Source of the DNA: Nocardioides limicola
GTDB lineage: Bacteria > Actinomycetota > Actinomycetes > Propionibacteriales > Nocardioidaceae
Reading direction: 5' to 3'
NCBI RefSeq assembly: GCF_016827675.1
Contig: NZ_JAERJA010000015.1
Coordinates: forward strand, 1-53,839
DNA length: 53,839 nucleotides
Position numbers and translations under genes: made by a program. Under the pieces are notes generated by a model, which searched no databases, had not been told where the DNA came from, and saw only the letters and a list, made by a program, of their open reading frames with translations. Positions 25,546 to 34,652 of this stretch are shown here, piece by piece; position 1 is the stretch's first letter, and every line of letters starts with the position of its first letter.

Positions 25546-26865
25546 ATGCCCGGGCACCGGCGTCGAACAGTCATGACCCTTCGCCATCTCCTGATCGGAC
25601 TCGCCGCCGTGACCACACTGGCCGCCTGCGGTGGCGGCAACGGCCCCAGCGCAGCCTCCGACCCGATCACTGCCGATGTCGAGCGGCGTGCCGCCCAGGC
25701 CGACCTGGTCCCCGACACCGTCGGCGCCGTGCACCGGCTGGCCGGCGCGATCGTCGAACTGACCGAGGAGGGCGACAACCTGGCGCTGTCGCCGTACTCG
25801 ATCGCGGTGGCGCTGGCGATGACCGCCAACGGAGCCGGCGGTGAGACCGCCGAGCAGATGTACGACGTGCTCGGACTGGACCGCGACGCCCTCAACGCCG
25901 GGCTCAACGCGCTCACTCAGCATGTCGACGCCCTGGCCGGGGCCCAGACCCGCGCCGACGGCAGCGAGGCCGACCTCGAGCTCGAGGTCGCCAACGCTCT
26001 CTTCGGTCACCAGGCCACCGTCTGGGAGCCTGACTTCCTGGCCACGCTCGCCGAGTACTACGGCGCCGGGATGAACGCCGTTGACTGGGCCGGGGAGACC
26101 GAGGCGGCCCGCCAGCAGGTCAACGAGTGGACCGCGGAGCGGACCCGGGACCGGATCCCCGAGATCGTCCCCGAGGACGCCGTCGACCATCTGACCCGGC
26201 TGATCCTGGTCAACGCGATCTATCTGAAGGCGCCGTGGGAGGACCCCTTCGACACCGGCGCGACCCAGGGCCGCCCGTTCACCCTCGGTGACGGCAGCAC
26301 CGTCGATGTGGAGTCGATGCAGGGGCTGCTGGACCACTCCAGCTACGCCGCCGACGAGGGCTGGCAGGCGGTGTCGATGCCGTACGCCGGCCGAGGGGCC
26401 GCGATGACGCTGGTGCTGCCCGACGAGGGGCAGGAGGACCGGGTCAGGGGCCTGGTCACCGGCGGCGAGCTCGGCCAGCTGCTGTCCACGCTCAGCCCGA
26501 AGATGGTGCAGCTGACCTGGCCGAAGTTCGAGTTCCGCAGCCAGGTGCCGCTCAAGGAGACCCTCAAGCAGGCCGGGATGCCGGCCGCCTTCGAGCGTGG
26601 CGCCGACTTCCTGGCGATGACCACGCCGGAGAACCCCGACCGGGAGCGGGAGTTGCGGATCACCGACGTGTTGCACGAGGCGTTCGTGGCCGTCGACGAG
26701 GAGGGCACCGAAGCCGCCGCTGCGACCGCGGTGGTGATGGGGATCGAGTCGATGCCGGAGTTCGTGGAGGTGACGGTGGACCGGCCGTTCTGGTTCCTCA
26801 TCCACGACACCACCCACGGCACCCCGCTCTTCATCGGCCACGTCACGGACCCGCGCGCTGACTGA
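25546..26865 (+). CDS. Lipoprotein serpin A (serine protease inhibitor family)
   Basis: 439 residues from ATG 25546, preceded by GAGGGGGA and 10 bp after the response-regulator stop; ATG 25573 is the alternative. The signal peptide ends at lipobox LAAC (Cys28), so the inhibitor should be surface-anchored. The serpin fold is clear: NLALSPYSIAVALAMTANGA, VANALFGH, LILVNAIYLKAPWEDPF and the C-terminal RPFWFLIHDTTHGTPLFIGH. The hinge of the reactive-centre loop, EEGTEAAAATAVVMG, has the small residues needed for loop insertion, so it should be inhibitory. By simple counting from the hinge the scissile bond is near IES/MPE, with Glu around P1. It is paralogous to the gene at 28853. Confidence 0.93.
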   Translation: MPGHRRRTVMTLRHLLIGLAAVTTLAACGGGNGPSAASDPITADVERRAAQADLVPDTVGAVHRLAGAIVELTEEGDNLALSPYSIAVALAMTANGAGGETAEQMYDVLGLDRDALNAGLNALTQHVDALAGAQTRADGSEADLELEVANALFGHQATVWEPDFLATLAEYYGAGMNAVDWAGETEAARQQVNEWTAERTRDRIPEIVPEDAVDHLTRLILVNAIYLKAPWEDPFDTGATQGRPFTLGDGSTVDVESMQGLLDHSSYAADEGWQAVSMPYAGRGAAMTLVLPDEGQEDRVRGLVTGGELGQLLSTLSPKMVQLTWPKFEFRSQVPLKETLKQAGMPAAFERGADFLAMTTPENPDRERELRITDVLHEAFVAVDEEGTEAAAATAVVMGIESMPEFVEVTVDRPFWFLIHDTTHGTPLFIGHVTDPRAD

Positions 26866-27847
26866 CACCCTGACCGACGCGCTGACCGACACCCTGGCCG
26901 ACGCGCTGACCGACACCCTGGCCGACGGGCTGACTGGGCGCGGGCCGGCTGCCCGCGCGCCGGGACCGGCCGGCCCCGCGAGCGCGCACCCCGGAGCTGC
27001 CCAGCAGCACCCCGCCGACCACCACCACAGCGCCGATCCATTCGCCCGTCGACAGCGTCTCGCCCAGGACCAGCCACGCCGAACTCATCCCGACCACGGG
27101 GACCAGCATCGAGAACGGAGCGACCTGGCCGGCCGGATGGCGACTCAGCAGCCAGGTCCAGATCCCGGAGCCGAGCAGCGTGCCGACGAGCACGGTGTAG
27201 CCGAGCCCGAGCACGGCCGGCACCGCGGTCGGCGCCTGCCACGAGGTCAGCGACGCGGTGATCCGTGTGGGTCCTTCGACGGCGAGGGCGATCGCCAGCA
27301 TCGGCAGCGGCGGGACCACTGACATCCACAGCACCACGTGCAGCGGCTCTGAGGATCGGATGCGGGTGTTGCACAGGTTCCCGATCGCCCAGCCGAAGCC
27401 ACCGGCGAGCACCAACAGGAACGGCGTGATAGCGGCGGTGCTCCCGTGGGACCAGCCGACGATGGCGAGGCCACCGCAGGCCAGGACCAGGCCGAGGAGT
27501 TGGCGCCTGCTGATCCGGTCGGCGAAGAGGGCGGCCCCGAGCAGCACGGTGAACGGCGCGGACGACTGCAGCACCAACGAGGCCAACCCGGGGGGCATGC
27601 CGGCGTACATGCCGGCGTAGAGGAAGAGGAACTGGAGGGTGCCGAAGCCGATCCCGTAGCCGATCAGCCAGCGCAGCGGCACGCTCGGCAGCGGGACCAG
27701 GAGCAGGGTGGGGATGGCGATCACGGTGAAGCGCAGCGACACCAGGAACATCGGTGGGAAGTGGCCGAGGGAGGCGTCGATGGCGAGGAAGTTGAGCCCC
27801 CAGATGACGGCGACGGTGACGGCGAGCAGGCGATGACGACGAGGCAC
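26843..27847 (-). CDS. EamA/DMT-superfamily transporter
   Basis: 334-residue membrane protein with ten hydrophobic segments in two EamA repeats (IWGLNFLAIDASLGHFPPMF near the start; LVPVVGMSSAWLVLGE near the end of the second). The family exports metabolites such as amino acids. Translation starts at GTG 27847. The C-terminus is unusual: after the last helix there is a basic tail that becomes an 8-residue repeat (QRVGQGVG) because the reading frame runs through a 24-bp tandem DNA repeat. The stop lies 23 bp inside the convergent serpin A gene. It is divergent from a LysR regulator that probably controls it. Confidence 0.88.
   Translation of the reverse strand: MPRRHRLLAVTVAVIWGLNFLAIDASLGHFPPMFLVSLRFTVIAIPTLLLVPLPSVPLRWLIGYGIGFGTLQFLFLYAGMYAGMPPGLASLVLQSSAPFTVLLGAALFADRISRRQLLGLVLACGGLAIVGWSHGSTAAITPFLLVLAGGFGWAIGNLCNTRIRSSEPLHVVLWMSVVPPLPMLAIALAVEGPTRITASLTSWQAPTAVPAVLGLGYTVLVGTLLGSGIWTWLLSRHPAGQVAPFSMLVPVVGMSSAWLVLGETLSTGEWIGAVVVVGGVLLGSSGVRARGAGRSRRAGSRPAPSQPVGQGVGQRVGQGVGQRVGQGVSQRAGP
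26855..26937. repeat. 24-bp tandem repeat at the convergent serpin A / EamA ends
   Basis: Three full 24-bp units (26855-26878, 26879-26902, 26903-26926) and a partial fourth. Each starts GCGCTGACYGACACCCTG and ends CCGAC or similar. The first unit includes the serpin A stop codon. Read on the minus strand it encodes the repetitive EamA tail. Confidence 0.9.
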
Positions 27848-27874
27848 ACGCCATGGTCGCCAGCGACGACTAGT

Positions 27875-27905
27875 AAGGACAAGCGAAATGTTCTGAAGTG
27901 TCCTT
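27875..27905. promoter_or_regulatory. Candidate LysR operator between eamA and lysR
   Basis: Inverted 7-bp arms AAGGACA (27875-27881) and TGTCCTT (27899-27905) with a 17-base AT-rich centre. It lies in the 71-bp divergent gap, where LysR-type regulators bind to control both genes. Confidence 0.5.
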
Positions 27906-27918
27906 GTAGGCTGACTAC

Positions 27919-28818
27919 ATGGACGCCCGGCATCTCGAGCTGCTCCGCGAACTCGCCGACCATGGCAGTGTCACCGCGGTGGCCCGAGCCACGCACCGCA
28001 CACCCTCGGCGGTCTCCCAGCAGTTGAAGAGCGCCGAGCGGCGCTATCAGACGCCGCTGGTCGAACCCTCGGGGCGCGGCCTGCGGCTGACCGATGCCGG
28101 TCACCTGCTCGCCGACGCGGGTCGGGACGTCGCCGAAGCGCTGGCCCGCGCCCAGGCCCGCTGGGACGAGTTCCGTGGCCAGCCGACCGGGCGAGTGAGG
28201 GTGGCCGCGCTGCCGAGCGCGGCGACCTTCCTGCTTCCCGGCGTGTTCACCGAGCTCGCCGAGTTGGCGATCGAGATCGAGTGCGAGGACGTCGACCTCG
28301 CTGAGGACGACTACCCGGGCCTGACCCGAGATCACGACCTGGTGATCGGGCACAGCCTGTCCCGGCTCCTGCCGCCGTCGGTCGCGGGCCAGGTCAGCGC
28401 GCTGTTGACCCGCGAGCCCCTCGACATCGCGATGGCCGCCTCCCACCCGCTGGCCACTCAGGAGCAGGTGAGTGCTCAGGACCTGGCCGACCAGCAGTGG
28501 ATCGGGGTGCCGTTCGGGTATCCGTTCGACACCGTGCGGGTGGCCGTCGAAGAGGCGATCGGGTGCCCGGTGCAGGTGTCGCTGAGGCTGCGGGACAACC
28601 GGCTGATCGAGGCCCTGGTGGCGTCGAGCGATCGGGTGGCCGTGCTGCCCCGGTTCACCACCCCGACCGGCCCGGTGGTGCTTCGCCCGCTGGCGGAGAT
28701 CCCGACGGCACGCTTCATCTACGCCGTGGCCCGACCCGACCGCGCCGAACGCCTGGCGGTACGCCGGGTCCTCGACGCCCTGCGTCGAGTGGGCGCCACC
28801 TTCGCAGGATCCGGGTGA
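27919..28818 (+). CDS. LysR-type transcriptional regulator
   Basis: 299 residues. An N-terminal winged helix (LRELADHGSVTAVARATHRT, then PSAVSQQLKSAERR) precedes a two-lobed effector-binding domain beginning GRVRVAALPSAATFLLPG. ATG 27919 is only 13 bp after the inverted repeat, so the leader is very short. It is divergent from the EamA exporter, a common exporter/regulator pairing in which the exported metabolite is the co-inducer. It ends 34 bp before serpin B and may be co-transcribed with it. Confidence 0.92.
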   Translation: MDARHLELLRELADHGSVTAVARATHRTPSAVSQQLKSAERRYQTPLVEPSGRGLRLTDAGHLLADAGRDVAEALARAQARWDEFRGQPTGRVRVAALPSAATFLLPGVFTELAELAIEIECEDVDLAEDDYPGLTRDHDLVIGHSLSRLLPPSVAGQVSALLTREPLDIAMAASHPLATQEQVSAQDLADQQWIGVPFGYPFDTVRVAVEEAIGCPVQVSLRLRDNRLIEALVASSDRVAVLPRFTTPTGPVVLRPLAEIPTARFIYAVARPDRAERLAVRRVLDALRRVGATFAGSG

Positions 28819-28852
28819 GGAACCGGATCCCGGTGCCGCGCGTCGAAGGGGC

Positions 28853-30151
28853 ATGATGGTGCGCACCCTGCTCGTCGGACTCTCTGCCCTGGCGCTGGCC
28901 GCCTGTGGCTCGCTCACCGGTGGAGGTGGAACCGTGGTTGATGCCGACCTGGTCAGCGTGGAGGTGGACCGCCTCCCGGGTGATGAGGGGGCGGTCCCGG
29001 AGGTGGCTGCGGCGCTGCATCGGCTGGCCGGTGGCGTGGTTGATCTTGTCGAGGACGGTGACAACCTGGCGCTGTCGCCGTACTCGATCGCGGTGGCGTT
29101 GGCGATGACCGGCAACGGAGCCGATGGGCGGACGGCCGATGAGATGTACGACGTGCTCGGCCTGGATCGCGACGCCCTCAACGAGGGGCTGAACGCGTTG
29201 ACCCAGCTCATCGACGCCCTGGCCGGGGACCAGACCCGCGCCGACGGCAGTGAGGCTGAGCTTGAGTTGGAGGTCGCCAACGCGCTGTTCGGTCATCACC
29301 AGACGGTCTGGGCGACCGACTTCCTGACCACGCTGGGTGAGTACTACGGGGCCGGGATGCGCACGGTGGACTGGGTGGGGGACACCGAGGGGGCCCGCCA
29401 GCAGGTCAATGAGTGGACCGCGGAGCGGACCCGGGACCGGATCCCCGAGATCGTCCCCGAGGATGCGGTGGATGCGTTGACCCGGTTGATCCTGGTGAAT
29501 GCGATCTATCTGAAGGCGCCGTGGGAGGAGCCTTTCGAGGTCGACTCCACGCGGCCGCGCCTCTTCAGGTTGGCCGACGGTGAGCGGATCTCGGTGGAGT
29601 CGATGTGGGCGATGTTGGACCACTCGTCCTATGCCGCCGGCGACGGGTGGCGGGCCGCGTCGATGCCGTACGCCGGCGGGGGTGCGGCGATGACGCTGCT
29701 GCTTCCTGAGGTCGGGCGTGAGGCGGACGCTCGTGCGCTGGTCACCGACGGGCGACTCGGTGAGGTGCTGGACGCGTTGGGTCCGGAGCGAGTGGAGTTG
29801 ACCTGGCCGAAGTTCGAGTTCACCAGTGACGTGCCGCTCAAGCAGACGCTGATCGACCTGGGGATGCCGACCGCGTTCACACCGGCCGCGGATTTCCTGG
29901 CGATGACCTCGCCGGAGACCCCGGCTGATGAACGCGCCCTGATGATCACCGACGTGCTGCATCAGGCGTTCGTGGCCGTCGACGAGGAGGGCACTGAGGC
30001 CGCCGCCGCCACGGCAGTGGTGATGGGGTTGACCAGCATGCCGACGTACACCCCACTGGTGCTGGACCGGCCGTTCTGGTTCCTCATCCACGACACCACC
30101 CACGGCACCCCGCTGTTCATCGGCCACGTCGCCGACCCACGCGCCGACTGA
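28853..30151 (+). CDS. Lipoprotein serpin B
   Basis: 432 residues from ATG 28853 (GAAGGGG upstream); lipobox LAAC with Cys18 anchors it outside the membrane. It is strongly similar to serpin A along the whole length, including EWTAERTRDRIPEIVPEDAV, identical in both. The hinge EEGTEAAAATAVVMG is the same, but the following loop changes from IESMPEFVEV to LTSMPTYTPL, so the predicted P1 region differs (Thr instead of Glu by simple counting). Duplication followed by change of protease specificity is the natural reading. The gene is convergent with the ABC operon 18 bp downstream. Confidence 0.93.
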   Translation: MMVRTLLVGLSALALAACGSLTGGGGTVVDADLVSVEVDRLPGDEGAVPEVAAALHRLAGGVVDLVEDGDNLALSPYSIAVALAMTGNGADGRTADEMYDVLGLDRDALNEGLNALTQLIDALAGDQTRADGSEAELELEVANALFGHHQTVWATDFLTTLGEYYGAGMRTVDWVGDTEGARQQVNEWTAERTRDRIPEIVPEDAVDALTRLILVNAIYLKAPWEEPFEVDSTRPRLFRLADGERISVESMWAMLDHSSYAAGDGWRAASMPYAGGGAAMTLLLPEVGREADARALVTDGRLGEVLDALGPERVELTWPKFEFTSDVPLKQTLIDLGMPTAFTPAADFLAMTSPETPADERALMITDVLHQAFVAVDEEGTEAAAATAVVMGLTSMPTYTPLVLDRPFWFLIHDTTHGTPLFIGHVADPRAD

Positions 30152-30169
30152 CGCCGCCCCCCGGTGAGG

Positions 30170-32026
30170 TCAGGCGCCAGTGCGGGGCTCGGCGCCGCGC
30201 ACCTGTGAGGCGACCAGGTCGGCGTACTGGGGCAGCGCCAACAGTTCGTGGTGGGTGCCCGTCGCCACCACCTCGCCCTGCGACATCACCACGACCCGGT
30301 CGGCGGCGAGGATGGTGGTGAGCCGGTGCGCGATCACCAGGGTCGTCCGGCCGGCACGCACCCGCTCCAGCGCGGCGGCGACGCTCAGCTCACGCAACGG
30401 GTCGAGCTGACTGGCTGCCTCGTCCAGGACCAGCACCGGTGTGTCCCGCAGCAGCGCCCGCGCGATCGCCACCCGCTGGCGCTCGCCACCGGAGAGCCGG
30501 GTGCCTCGCTCTCCGACCACGGTGGCCAGACCCTGCGGCAACCCGGCGATCACCTCGGTCAGTCCGGCCGCCTCGCACGCCGTCGCCAACTCCTCGTCCG
30601 AGGCCCCCGGACAGCCCAGCCGCAGATTCTCGGCCAGCGTGAGGTGGAACAGGAACACGTCCTGGGGCACATGACCGACCCAGGCGCTCAGCTCGGCCGG
30701 ACTCAGCGCACGCAGGTCGACGCCGTTCAAGGTGATCCGCCCCCGACCCGGGTCGGCGTATCGCAGCAGCAGATGGCCCAGCGTCGACTTCCCGGCGCCG
30801 CTGTGGCCGACCAGGGCGACTGTCTCGCCTGGCGCGAAGCGAAGATCCACGCCGGCCAAGGCCCAGGGGCCGGTCTCGTCGTAGCGGAACCAGACGTCCT
30901 CGATGGCCACCGTGCCGCCCTCGCCGACCGACGGCGGCGGAGTGTGCGGCTGGGTCGGCGCCGGGGTGCTGGCCGGCTCCTCCAGTAGGTCGAAGACGCG
31001 GCTCGCGGACGCCGCGCTGATCCCGGTGACCCGGGTGGTCGCCAGCAGCGTCACCACGGGCAGGAACGTCACCGCGCCCAGGGTGACCGAGGCGGGCAGC
31101 ATGGTCGCGGTGATGGCGCCGGCGTCGTGCAGCCAGAGGGCGGTGAACAGCGCAGCGAGTACGCCGGCACCCAGCACCACCTCGGTGGCCGCCGCCTCGG
31201 CGCCGGCGCGGGAGCTCTGGCGCCGCTCGGCCGTCGCGAGGCGGGTGGTCGCTGACAGGATCACCTCGCGCTGTCGTGCCCCGGCGCCGAAGGCGAGCGT
31301 CTCCCGCAGCCCGGCGGTGAGGTCGGTGACCGCGGTGCTCACCGCCGCCGCCCCGGTCCGCACGTCGGCACCGTGCCGGGCGTTGTGGCGGCGCAGCGCC
31401 AGTGGCACCACGGTGGCCAGCAGCACGAACGGCAGCAGCACCAGGGCGAACATCGGCGTCACCACCACCGCACAGGTGACCAGCAGCATCGGAGTGAGGA
31501 CGCCGGTGCAGACGATGTAGATCGCGGTGTGCGCATAGAACACCTCCAGGCCCTCGGCGTCCGACATCACCCGGGTGAGCAGGTCACCCGAGCGGCGCCG
31601 GATCAGCGCCAGCGGCCCGATCCGGTCGAAGGCCCGGACCAACCACATCCGGACCTCGGCGAGCATCCGGAAGGCCAGGTCGTGGCCGATCCAGGCCTCT
31701 CCCCACAAGAACGCACAGCGGAGCAGCACCAGCGCCACCAGGGCGGTCGCCCACGGCACCAGTTCCGCGGCGCTGTGGCCGGTGACCGCCAGGCCGGTCA
31801 GGTAGGCCGCCACCACGGCGGCCACCACCTGGGTGAGCTGGTTCCCGGTGCCGCACAGCGCGGTGGCTGCGAACGGCCCCCGGTAGGCGCCGAGCACCCT
31901 GACCATGGCTCTCATCCCGCGGCCGCCGGGTCCGTCGCCGACCAGCCCCGGTCGCCATCCGTCGGTGTCGGCGGCGTCGACCCGGCTGCGCAGTTCGTCG
32001 GCCTCGTGGACCGGTGTGACCGTCAT
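30170..32026 (-). CDS. ABC transporter, fused permease-ATPase, CydC-like half
   Basis: 618 residues: a type IV (exporter-fold) transmembrane domain with six helices (about 40-330) and a nucleotide-binding domain with Walker A GHSGAGKST, signature LSGGERQRVAIARAL and Walker B VLVLDEAASQLD. The Gln loop and AHRLTTI switch are present. It overlaps the gene at 32023 by 4 bp, and the two should form a heterodimer. Similarity in style is to CydDC and to the IrtAB/YbtPQ siderophore transporters. It is the last gene of an operon that begins with an iron- or haem-binding lipoprotein. Confidence 0.88.
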   Translation of the reverse strand: MTVTPVHEADELRSRVDAADTDGWRPGLVGDGPGGRGMRAMVRVLGAYRGPFAATALCGTGNQLTQVVAAVVAAYLTGLAVTGHSAAELVPWATALVALVLLRCAFLWGEAWIGHDLAFRMLAEVRMWLVRAFDRIGPLALIRRRSGDLLTRVMSDAEGLEVFYAHTAIYIVCTGVLTPMLLVTCAVVVTPMFALVLLPFVLLATVVPLALRRHNARHGADVRTGAAAVSTAVTDLTAGLRETLAFGAGARQREVILSATTRLATAERRQSSRAGAEAAATEVVLGAGVLAALFTALWLHDAGAITATMLPASVTLGAVTFLPVVTLLATTRVTGISAASASRVFDLLEEPASTPAPTQPHTPPPSVGEGGTVAIEDVWFRYDETGPWALAGVDLRFAPGETVALVGHSGAGKSTLGHLLLRYADPGRGRITLNGVDLRALSPAELSAWVGHVPQDVFLFHLTLAENLRLGCPGASDEELATACEAAGLTEVIAGLPQGLATVVGERGTRLSGGERQRVAIARALLRDTPVLVLDEAASQLDPLRELSVAAALERVRAGRTTLVIAHRLTTILAADRVVVMSQGEVVATGTHHELLALPQYADLVASQVRGAEPRTGA

Positions 32027-33825
32027 CGGGGGGTCTCCTCAGCGCGTGGGGACAGGTCGTGGGCGCCGGTGCCGGCGGCCACGAGCTCGGCGAATCGCCC
32101 GTGTCGTTGCGCCAGCAGGAGCCCGGGCTCGCCGGACTCGACGATGCGGCCGGAGTCCAGCACCACCACCCGGTCGGCGTCCAGCACGGTCGACATCCGG
32201 TGCGCCACCACCACCGTGGTGCGGCCGCGGCTGGCCTCGGCGATGGCGGCGTGCATCGCCTGCTCGTTGGCGCCGTCCACGCTGGAGGTGGCCTCGTCGA
32301 GCAGCAGCAGCGGGGCGTCGGCGAGCAGCGCCCGGGCGATCGCGAGCCGTTGCCGCTCACCACCGGAGATGGTCAGGCCCCGCTCGCCCAGCACGGTCTG
32401 GTAGCCGTCGGGCCACGACTCGATGACATGGTGGATCCTGGCCCGGCGGCAGGCCTCCTCCAGGTCGTCGTGGTCCGCGTCCGGCCGGGCCAGCCGAAGG
32501 TTGTCGGCGACGGTGCCGGCGAACAGGTGCACGTCCTGACTCACCAGCGCGGCGAGCGACCTCGCATCGACCAGCGACAGCTCCCGCAGGTCCACCCCGC
32601 CGACCAGTACCGCCCCCTGATCGGGGTCGAGGAACCTTTGCAGCAGGGCCACCAGGGTGGACTTGCCGGCGCCCGAGGGGCCGACCACGGCCAGCGTCGT
32701 CCCGGCCGGCACGTCGATGCTGACCCGGTCCAGAGCCCAGGCGCCGTCGGCGTCCTTGGCGCTGTCAGTGCCGTCGGTGCCGTCGGTGGTCGGGTAGCGG
32801 TAGCTCACCTCATGGAGGGTCAGCGAGACCGCGCCGGTCGGCCGCGGCCGTGGCCGGGCGGGCTCGGTCAGCAGTTCGGGGGCGTCGAGAAGCGCGAAGA
32901 TGCCGTGCGAGGCGGCAAGACCATGGAAGCCCTCGTGCCAGTAGTTCTGCAGCTCCTGTTGGGGCCGGAAGCACTCGGCGGCCAGGAACAGCACGAACAG
33001 CAACAGCATGGGGTCCAGGGCACCGGAGGCGACCCGGAACGCGCCGACGCCGACACTGATCAGGGTGCCGGTGCCGACCAGCAGCGCGGTGACGCCGACC
33101 ACGCCCAGCGAGGCGGCCAGGTCTCGCCGGGTGGCCCGGTAGAGCTTCGCCGCGCCACGGCTGAGCCGCTCGCCGTACTCGTCCACCGCACCCACCGACC
33201 GCAGCGTCGCCAGGCCGGTGATCGCATCCATCATCGAGGCGGCGAACTCCTCGTAGGCCTCCCAGTGGGCTCGCCCGCGGCGACCCAGCAGACCGCCCCA
33301 GGCTCGTCGCGCGAACGGCAGCGCCACCAGGCAGGCCAGCACCAGGAGGCCGATCACCGGGTCGACCAGGGTCAGCGCCACCACCAGCACCAACGGCCCG
33401 GCCAGCGAGACGAAGGCCTGGGGGAGGTAGAAGCCGACGTACGCGCGGAGCGCCTCGACCCCGTCGCCGACCGAGGCGATCATGTCGCCGGTGCGTCGCC
33501 CGGAGGTGTACGCCGGTCCCAGCCGCAGCAGCTTGTCGATCAGGGCGGCCCGCAGTCGCCGCTTCACCACCCGGCCGGTCCAATTCCCGGCCAGGTCGCG
33601 GCCCCACATCAGCAGACCGCGGCAGGCGACCGCGGCGGCCACGCCGACGAGCGGCCAGACCAGCGCGGAGGAGTCGGCGCCGGAGAGGACCCGGCTCAGC
33701 GCCTGCGCGGTGAAGAACCACTGCAGAACCGCGGCAAGCATGCTGCCGAGCGCGCAGGCCACCGTCACGGTGACCGGGAGCGGAGCCTCGCGGACCAACC
33801 CGACGAGTCGACGTTGCACCATCAT
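32023..33825 (-). CDS. ABC transporter, fused permease-ATPase, CydD-like half
   Basis: 600 residues with an exporter-fold membrane domain and a complete ATPase (Walker A GPSGAGKST, signature ISGGERQRLAIARAL, Walker B LLLLDEATSSVD). The segment LAAECFRPQQELQNYWHEG recalls the CydD family. A 7-codon run of Thr/Asp/Gly/Ser (TDGTDGTDS) interrupts the linker before the ATPase. It starts by 4-bp overlap with the FecE-like ATPase and ends by overlap with its partner half. In this operon it could complete siderophore or haem import, as IrtAB and YbtPQ do, or export haem or a thiol as proposed for CydDC. Confidence 0.88.
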   Translation of the reverse strand: MMVQRRLVGLVREAPLPVTVTVACALGSMLAAVLQWFFTAQALSRVLSGADSSALVWPLVGVAAAVACRGLLMWGRDLAGNWTGRVVKRRLRAALIDKLLRLGPAYTSGRRTGDMIASVGDGVEALRAYVGFYLPQAFVSLAGPLVLVVALTLVDPVIGLLVLACLVALPFARRAWGGLLGRRGRAHWEAYEEFAASMMDAITGLATLRSVGAVDEYGERLSRGAAKLYRATRRDLAASLGVVGVTALLVGTGTLISVGVGAFRVASGALDPMLLLFVLFLAAECFRPQQELQNYWHEGFHGLAASHGIFALLDAPELLTEPARPRPRPTGAVSLTLHEVSYRYPTTDGTDGTDSAKDADGAWALDRVSIDVPAGTTLAVVGPSGAGKSTLVALLQRFLDPDQGAVLVGGVDLRELSLVDARSLAALVSQDVHLFAGTVADNLRLARPDADHDDLEEACRRARIHHVIESWPDGYQTVLGERGLTISGGERQRLAIARALLADAPLLLLDEATSSVDGANEQAMHAAIAEASRGRTTVVVAHRMSTVLDADRVVVLDSGRIVESGEPGLLLAQRHGRFAELVAAGTGAHDLSPRAEETPR

Positions 33826-34652
33826 GAGCGGACCACCTGAGGGACGTGGGGACTGGAGGCGGGGGTGTGCGGCAGCACGACCGGGGTCCCGGTCACCGGG
33901 TCGGTGAGCACGGTCGCCTCGACGCCGAACGCCCGACGTACCAGCTCCGGGGTGACCACCTGCTCGGGTCGGCCGTCGGCCAGGATGCGCCCCTCGTCGA
34001 GGATCACCATCCGGTCGGCGTAGCGGGCGGCGTGGCCCAGGTCGTGCAGCACGGTGACCACGGTGAGCCCGCGTGCCGCCCGCAGCCGCGCCACCAGATC
34101 CAGCACCTCGAGTTGGTGGCCGATGTCGAGGAACGTGGTGGGTTCGTCCAGCAGCAGCAGGTCGGTCTGCTGCGCCAGCGCCAGCGCCAGCCAGACCCGT
34201 TGCCGCTCCCCGCCGGAGAGCCGATCCACGTATCTGTGCGCGTACTCGGCGGTGCCGGTCAGGTTCATCGCGTCCTCGACCGCCTCACGGTCCGCCGCCG
34301 ACAGCGGCCCGAGCAGTGCCCGATGCGGGTGTCGGCCCAACTCGACGAGCTCGCGGACGGTGATCCCGGCCGGCGGTTGTGGTCCCTGGGGAAGCACCGC
34401 CATCCGGCGGGCGATCTCGCGGGTGGGCAGGGACGAGATCGCCTGCCCGTCGAGGAGGATCTGCCCCGATCGTGCCGGCATCAGCCGGGACAGTGCCCGC
34501 AGCACCGTGGACTTGCCGCATCCGTTGCGTCCGACGAGGGCCACCCAGGACCCGGCGTCGACGTGCAGGTGCAGGTCGGCTGCCACCAGCCGGCTGCCGT
34601 AGCCGACACCGAGGCCGATCGCGGACAAGGCGGGTGCTGAGGGGGTGGTCAT
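33822..34652 (-). CDS. Iron-complex ABC importer ATPase (FecE/FepC-like)
   Basis: 276 residues; start ATG 34652 overlaps the permease stop. Walker A GRNGCGKST, signature LSGGERQRVWLALAL, Walker B LLLLDEPTTFLDIGHQ and switch VLHDLGHAARYAD are typical of ATPases of FecCD/BtuCD-type importers for ferric siderophores, haem or cobalamin. It energises the two permeases encoded just upstream. Confidence 0.93.
   Translation of the reverse strand: MTTPSAPALSAIGLGVGYGSRLVAADLHLHVDAGSWVALVGRNGCGKSTVLRALSRLMPARSGQILLDGQAISSLPTREIARRMAVLPQGPQPPAGITVRELVELGRHPHRALLGPLSAADREAVEDAMNLTGTAEYAHRYVDRLSGGERQRVWLALALAQQTDLLLLDEPTTFLDIGHQLEVLDLVARLRAARGLTVVTVLHDLGHAARYADRMVILDEGRILADGRPEQVVTPELVRRAFGVEATVLTDPVTGTPVVLPHTPASSPHVPQVVRS

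Noticed and set aside
30170..33825. cydDC for cytochrome bd assembly
   Set aside because: No cydAB genes are adjacent and the pair is translationally coupled to an iron-complex importer, so a bd-oxidase role is not supported here.
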